Source of the DNA: Paenibacillus methanolicus
GTDB taxonomy: Bacteria; Bacillota; Bacilli; Paenibacillales; Paenibacillaceae
Assembly (NCBI RefSeq): GCF_008124765.1
Contig: NZ_VNHS01000014.1
Span: forward strand, 1 to 64,000
Direction: 5' to 3'
Length of the DNA: 64,000 nucleotides
Shown in pieces: positions 61,492 to 64,000 of this stretch; position 1 is the first letter of the stretch; the number at the start of each line of letters is the position of its first letter. Made by a program: the position numbers and the translations under genes. The notes beneath the pieces are model-generated. The model was not told the DNA's origin. It did not search any database and was given only the letters and a program-made list of their open reading frames with translations.

Positions 61492-61755
61492 TTAGGATCC
61501 TCCTGTGGATTAAATTTTATCCTGTGTCATTTTCTTCATTACCCCAACTACCACATTCACCCCGATCCCCCGAAACTCCTTCCGCGCGGGCGCCAGTACG
61601 CCGACCACGGGTCTAGCGTAACCAATGGCGTTTCCGCGGCGGAAGGGGCATATGTAAGCTTGAATTTCCTTCGCGAGCGGTGGATATGAAGAGGGCTCCC
61701 TCCGATCATTCGGAGGGAGCCCTCTTCAAATACGGCAATACCGCGGCGCAGTTGC
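61492..61755. other. Gap between DUF1904 and SDR genes
   Basis: Besides the hairpin at 61689-61726 there is only a minus-strand frame (about 61535-61690) ending ...GVNVVVGVMKKMTQDKI that reads like a protein C-terminus but has no start; I cannot assign it. Confidence 0.25.
61689..61726 (-). terminator. Terminator-like hairpin after the SDR gene
   Basis: A perfect 16-base inverted repeat (AAGAGGGCTCCCTCCG and its complement, loop ATCATT) lies just beyond the SDR stop codon. No long T run follows on either strand. Confidence 0.75.
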
Positions 61756-62535
61756 TTATCGCTTCTGCTCCAGCACGCTTCGAGTAATGCGGGTGACGAA
61801 GCTTCGCGGGAACAAGCGGGGCGCTTGGGTAAGCAGCCAGTTCTGGAACCCGGGCACGACGAAGGTTTTGCCGCTCATCAGCGCGCGGTATCCAATCTCG
61901 GCAACGGTCTGCGGGCTCATGAGCGCACGCGGATCGGACACCTTCTGACTCTCCATCTTGGCGCTTCGGAAGAAGTCGGTCCCCGTGGCGCCGGGGCATA
62001 AGGCGGTGACGGTGACGCCTGTTCCTTGCAGTTCGTTCGCCACGGATTCCGTGAGCGAGAGCACGAACGCTTTGGAGGCGGAATAGTTGGCGCTGAGCGG
62101 GCAGGGGTAGAAGGACGTGGTCGACCCGACGTTCAAGATGCGTCCGCTGCCGCGCTTCACCATATCGGGCAGGAAGAGCATCATGAGGTGGGAGAGCGCA
62201 TGGACGTTGGTCTGCAGCATCTCGAGCTCGGCGTGCACGTCTAGCTCGTGGAGCAGTCCGAAGGAGCCGATCCCCGCATTGTTGACGAGGACGTCGACCG
62301 CGATGGCCTGTTCGCTTAACCGCTCGTACAGCAGGACGGGACCTGCGCGTTGGGCCAGATCGACGGGGATGAGGATCGGCTCGACCCCATGGTTATCCCG
62401 CAGTTGCCGGGCAATGCCGTTCAGCTTCTCTTCGTTGCGGGAGGCGAGAATGAGGCGATACTTCTTCTTGGCGAACAATTCCGCGAACGCCTTGCCGATG
62501 CCGCTGGATGCGCCTGTAATCAGAACCGTTGTCAT
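61756..62535 (-). CDS. Short-chain dehydrogenase/reductase (SDR) family oxidoreductase
   Basis: 259 residues of classical SDR type: nucleotide loop TGASSGIG (residues 7-14), NNAG at about 89, catalytic Ser in VGSTTSFYP, and Y-S-A-S-K (Tyr/Lys pair) near 155; PGATGTDFF after it. The C-terminal extension (LTQAPRLFPRSFVTRITRSVLEQKR) is basic and amphipathic, like that of DltE/YqjQ-type SDRs. NADP preference is suggested by ASRN at the second strand. The upstream region contains the same AT-rich sequence as that before the ArsR gene, so the regulator encoded just upstream probably controls it. Confidence 0.92.
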   Translation of the reverse strand: MTTVLITGASSGIGKAFAELFAKKKYRLILASRNEEKLNGIARQLRDNHGVEPILIPVDLAQRAGPVLLYERLSEQAIAVDVLVNNAGIGSFGLLHELDVHAELEMLQTNVHALSHLMMLFLPDMVKRGSGRILNVGSTTSFYPCPLSANYSASKAFVLSLTESVANELQGTGVTVTALCPGATGTDFFRSAKMESQKVSDPRALMSPQTVAEIGYRALMSGKTFVVPGFQNWLLTQAPRLFPRSFVTRITRSVLEQKR

Positions 62536-62576
62536 GCGGAGGAACCTCCTAGGCTTGATTTATCTAAAGACCAAAC

Positions 62577-62606
62577 AACTAAATATTTAATTATTTGGTT
62601 ATTTAG
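62577..62606. promoter_or_regulatory. ArsR operator in front of the SDR gene
   Basis: AACTAAATATTTAATTATTTGGTTATTTAG shares AACTAAATATTT and GGTTATTTA with the sequence before the ArsR gene (63006-63027), here split by eight extra bases. TAAATA and TATTTA form the inverted arms. Confidence 0.65.
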
Positions 62607-62623
62607 CGTTTGAAGAAAGGGCC

Positions 62624-62971
62624 TTACTCGGCCCCAGCGGTCTTCATCTCGATGATGCGTTCGGTTGTGGCGATGAAATCCTTCAGATGGCGCACCGCTT
62701 CCTCGATATCCAGGCTGTAATAAATCTCGGTAGCTACTTTGGCGGCCTGAACGAGGTTGGCTTGCTTTAGAATCTTCAAATGATGAGAAATCGCGGATCG
62801 GGACATTGGCGATCGCTCCACGATCTGGGCCACATTGAGCGAGTCGTGCTTCGTCAGCAGCATAATAATATCTTGCCGGATCGGGTCGGCCAAGGCGAGG
62901 AAGATGGGGCTGCATTCCCTCAGCTGGCGATGAACGAGCGTCTCGAGTTGCGTCGTGTTGGGGGCGTCCAT
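62624..62971 (-). CDS. ArsR-family transcriptional regulator
   Basis: 115 residues with an ArsR winged helix: IFLALADPIRQDIIMLLTKHDSLNVAQIVERSPMSRSAISHHLKILKQANLVQAAKVATEIYYSL. The metal-binding ELCVCDL motif of ArsR/SmtB is absent, so it senses something other than metals or acts with the redox state of the cell. It is encoded directly before the SDR gene on the same strand (88 bases between), and both promoters share an AT-rich palindrome. The ATG at 62971 follows GGAG at a rather long 11 bases. Confidence 0.9.
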   Translation of the reverse strand: MDAPNTTQLETLVHRQLRECSPIFLALADPIRQDIIMLLTKHDSLNVAQIVERSPMSRSAISHHLKILKQANLVQAAKVATEIYYSLDIEEAVRHLKDFIATTERIIEMKTAGAE

Positions 62972-63005
62972 TGGTGCATCGTCTCCATTTTGCTATCAAC
63001 TAAGT

Positions 63006-63027
63006 AACTAAATATTTGGTTATTTAA
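63006..63027. promoter_or_regulatory. ArsR operator in front of the ArsR gene
   Basis: AACTAAATATTTGGTTATTTAA contains TAAATA-N6-TATTTA, a perfect inverted repeat, repeated in related form before the SDR gene. It fits autorepression of the regulator. Confidence 0.65.
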
Positions 63028-63271
63028 ACATAATGCGGAATTTCGGTATTGTCAAGGGGAGTATTGGAGCGAGTGTTCCAACTACGAGGGAGCTTTGACA
63101 TACGGAAGTACGAGCGAATGGAAGGTATACGTTATACGACGAAAGTGCGTGCAATCGCAGTCCGCGGTTTTTGGTATGGGGAGCACAAGAACAAAGGGAA
63201 TATGTCTAATCAAGTCGAATATGATTAATCTAGCATTTGTTTATTTCATACCGCTTGTGGAGGCCTTAATC

Positions 63272-64000
63272 ATGATGAGAAGCACGAGCCTTCTTATTCC
63301 CCCCGCGCGAAAATCGTTGGTGTCCCGCCCGCGGCTGACGCGCAAGTTGGAGGAAGGCATGGAGGTCAAGCTGACTTTAATATCCGCCCAGGCGGGCTAC
63401 GGCAAGACGACGGCGTTAAGCGAGTGGGCGAGACAATGCCGCTGCCCGGTAGCCTGGGTCTCGCTGGACAAGTACGACAACGACTGGAGCGCGTTCTGGA
63501 GCTGCGTTCTGGCTTCCATACGACGACAGCTGCCGCGGTTCGGGGAATCGATTGCATTTCTGCTTGAGCCGGCTTCGGCGGCTTCGATTGATTCGGCCAT
63601 ATCGGTATTCGTGAATGAACTCCACTCGATTAGCGGTGAATTCGTTCTGATTCTGGATGATTACCATGTCATCGAGAACGCGTCCGTGAACGAAGCGATG
63701 CGCTTTATGCTTCAATATTTGCCGCCGCATGTCCATCTCTATATCGCAAGCCGCACCGAGCTGTCTTTTCCTACGGCGAGACTGTTGGCCAAAGGGGAGC
63801 TCAACGTCATTCGGATCGAGGATATGCGCTTCGAGCTGGAAGAAGGGGTTGTTTTCTTCCGGGAGACAACGGACTTATCGTTAACGGAGAAACAAGTCGC
63901 GGAGCTGTTCGAACAGACGGAAGGCTGGGTGAGCGGACTGCAGCTTGCGGCGATTACGCTGAAACGGAGCAGCAATATTCCGGACACGATTCGCGAGTTC
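63272..64000 (+). CDS. MalT/LuxR-type (LAL/STAND) ATP-dependent transcriptional regulator, N-terminal part
   Basis: Only the first 243 codons are in the window. MMRSTSLLIPPARKSLVSRPRLTRKLEE is the typical start of MalT-like regulators, followed by the P-loop SAQAGYGKTT (about residue 40), VAWVSLDKYDND, the Walker B-like LILDDYHVIENASV and the sensor region IASRTELSFPTARLLAKGELNVIR and WVSGLQLAAITL. The full protein would be about 850-900 residues with a TPR-like sensor and a C-terminal LuxR helix-turn-helix. The first of two ATG codons at 63272 has GGAGG 8 bases upstream. The inducer is unknown. Confidence 0.9.
   Translation, partial: MMRSTSLLIPPARKSLVSRPRLTRKLEEGMEVKLTLISAQAGYGKTTALSEWARQCRCPVAWVSLDKYDNDWSAFWSCVLASIRRQLPRFGESIAFLLEPASAASIDSAISVFVNELHSISGEFVLILDDYHVIENASVNEAMRFMLQYLPPHVHLYIASRTELSFPTARLLAKGELNVIRIEDMRFELEEGVVFFRETTDLSLTEKQVAELFEQTEGWVSGLQLAAITLKRSSNIPDTIREF

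Noticed and set aside
61105..61689. Plus-strand frame of 194 codons across the DUF1904 gene
   Set aside because: It runs through the hairpin and antisense to the well-matched DUF1904 protein; no ribosome binding site or motif.

Overview
The window looks like a chromosomal segment of a spore-forming, GC-rich member of the Paenibacillaceae (Paenibacillus- or Cohnella-like). The reasons are the repeated LplB/YtcP-type sugar ABC transporters lacking their own ATPase, each with a YesM/YesN-type two-component pair; CBO0543- and DUF5362-type membrane proteins; strong AGGAGG-like ribosome binding sites with several GTG and TTG starts; and a ytr-like antibiotic-stress operon. No rRNA, tRNA or CRISPR array was seen.

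Layout. (1) 1-3.4 kb is visibly AT-rich: the left end of an IS3-family element abuts a CHAT-protease gene, followed by an unassigned protein. (2) 3.7-12.7 kb holds stand-alone genes: serine hydrolase, pentapeptide-repeat protein with TetR regulator and matching operators, MarR regulator, CBO0543 membrane protein, a MocR regulator divergent from an unusual PurM paralogue, a CDF metal exporter and a lipoprotein. (3) 12.8-32.2 kb is a mannan or alpha-mannoside utilisation locus: three alpha-mannosidases (GH38, GH125, GH38) on the minus strand, divergent from a sensor kinase/AraC-type response regulator pair, then an array of 51-bp repeats, two permeases, a binding lipoprotein and a large clan GH-A glycosidase. 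(4) 32.4-37.6 kb: small membrane protein, beta-rich possible spore-surface protein, diiron ferritin-like protein, two half-size DMT transporters around a Crp/Fnr regulator, and a DUF1835 protein. A cluster of DnaA-box-like sequences lies in the tail of the second transporter gene. (5) 37.7-43.6 kb: a ytrA-B-C/D-E-F-like operon flanked by two gene remnants. (6) 43.9-50 kb: two tandem effector-binding-domain proteins divergent from a WYL regulator, an ABC-F ATPase, a Crp/Fnr regulator with a peroxiredoxin-like protein, and a GNAT enzyme. (7) 50-58 kb: a second sugar ABC locus (two permeases, binding lipoprotein, sensor kinase, compact response regulator, second binding lipoprotein). (8) 58.1-61.5 kb: a divergent HSP90-family ATPase followed directly by a helical-repeat (TPR-like) protein, then a DUF1904 protein. 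(9) 61.7-64 kb: an SDR oxidoreductase and an ArsR regulator sharing an operator, and the start of a MalT/LuxR-type regulator cut by the window end.

In the mannoside locus the kinase probably senses an extracellular ligand and, through its AraC-type partner, induces the divergent mannosidases and the downstream transporter; imported mannooligosaccharides would be degraded in the cytoplasm, because none of the three mannosidases shows a signal peptide. The second sugar locus repeats this logic with a different order and an extra binding protein. The best candidates for something undescribed are the HSP90-like/TPR-like pair, the CHAT protease at the IS junction, and the PurM paralogue with an altered nucleotide-loop motif beside a MocR regulator. 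Product names come from motif recognition only; no database search was possible.
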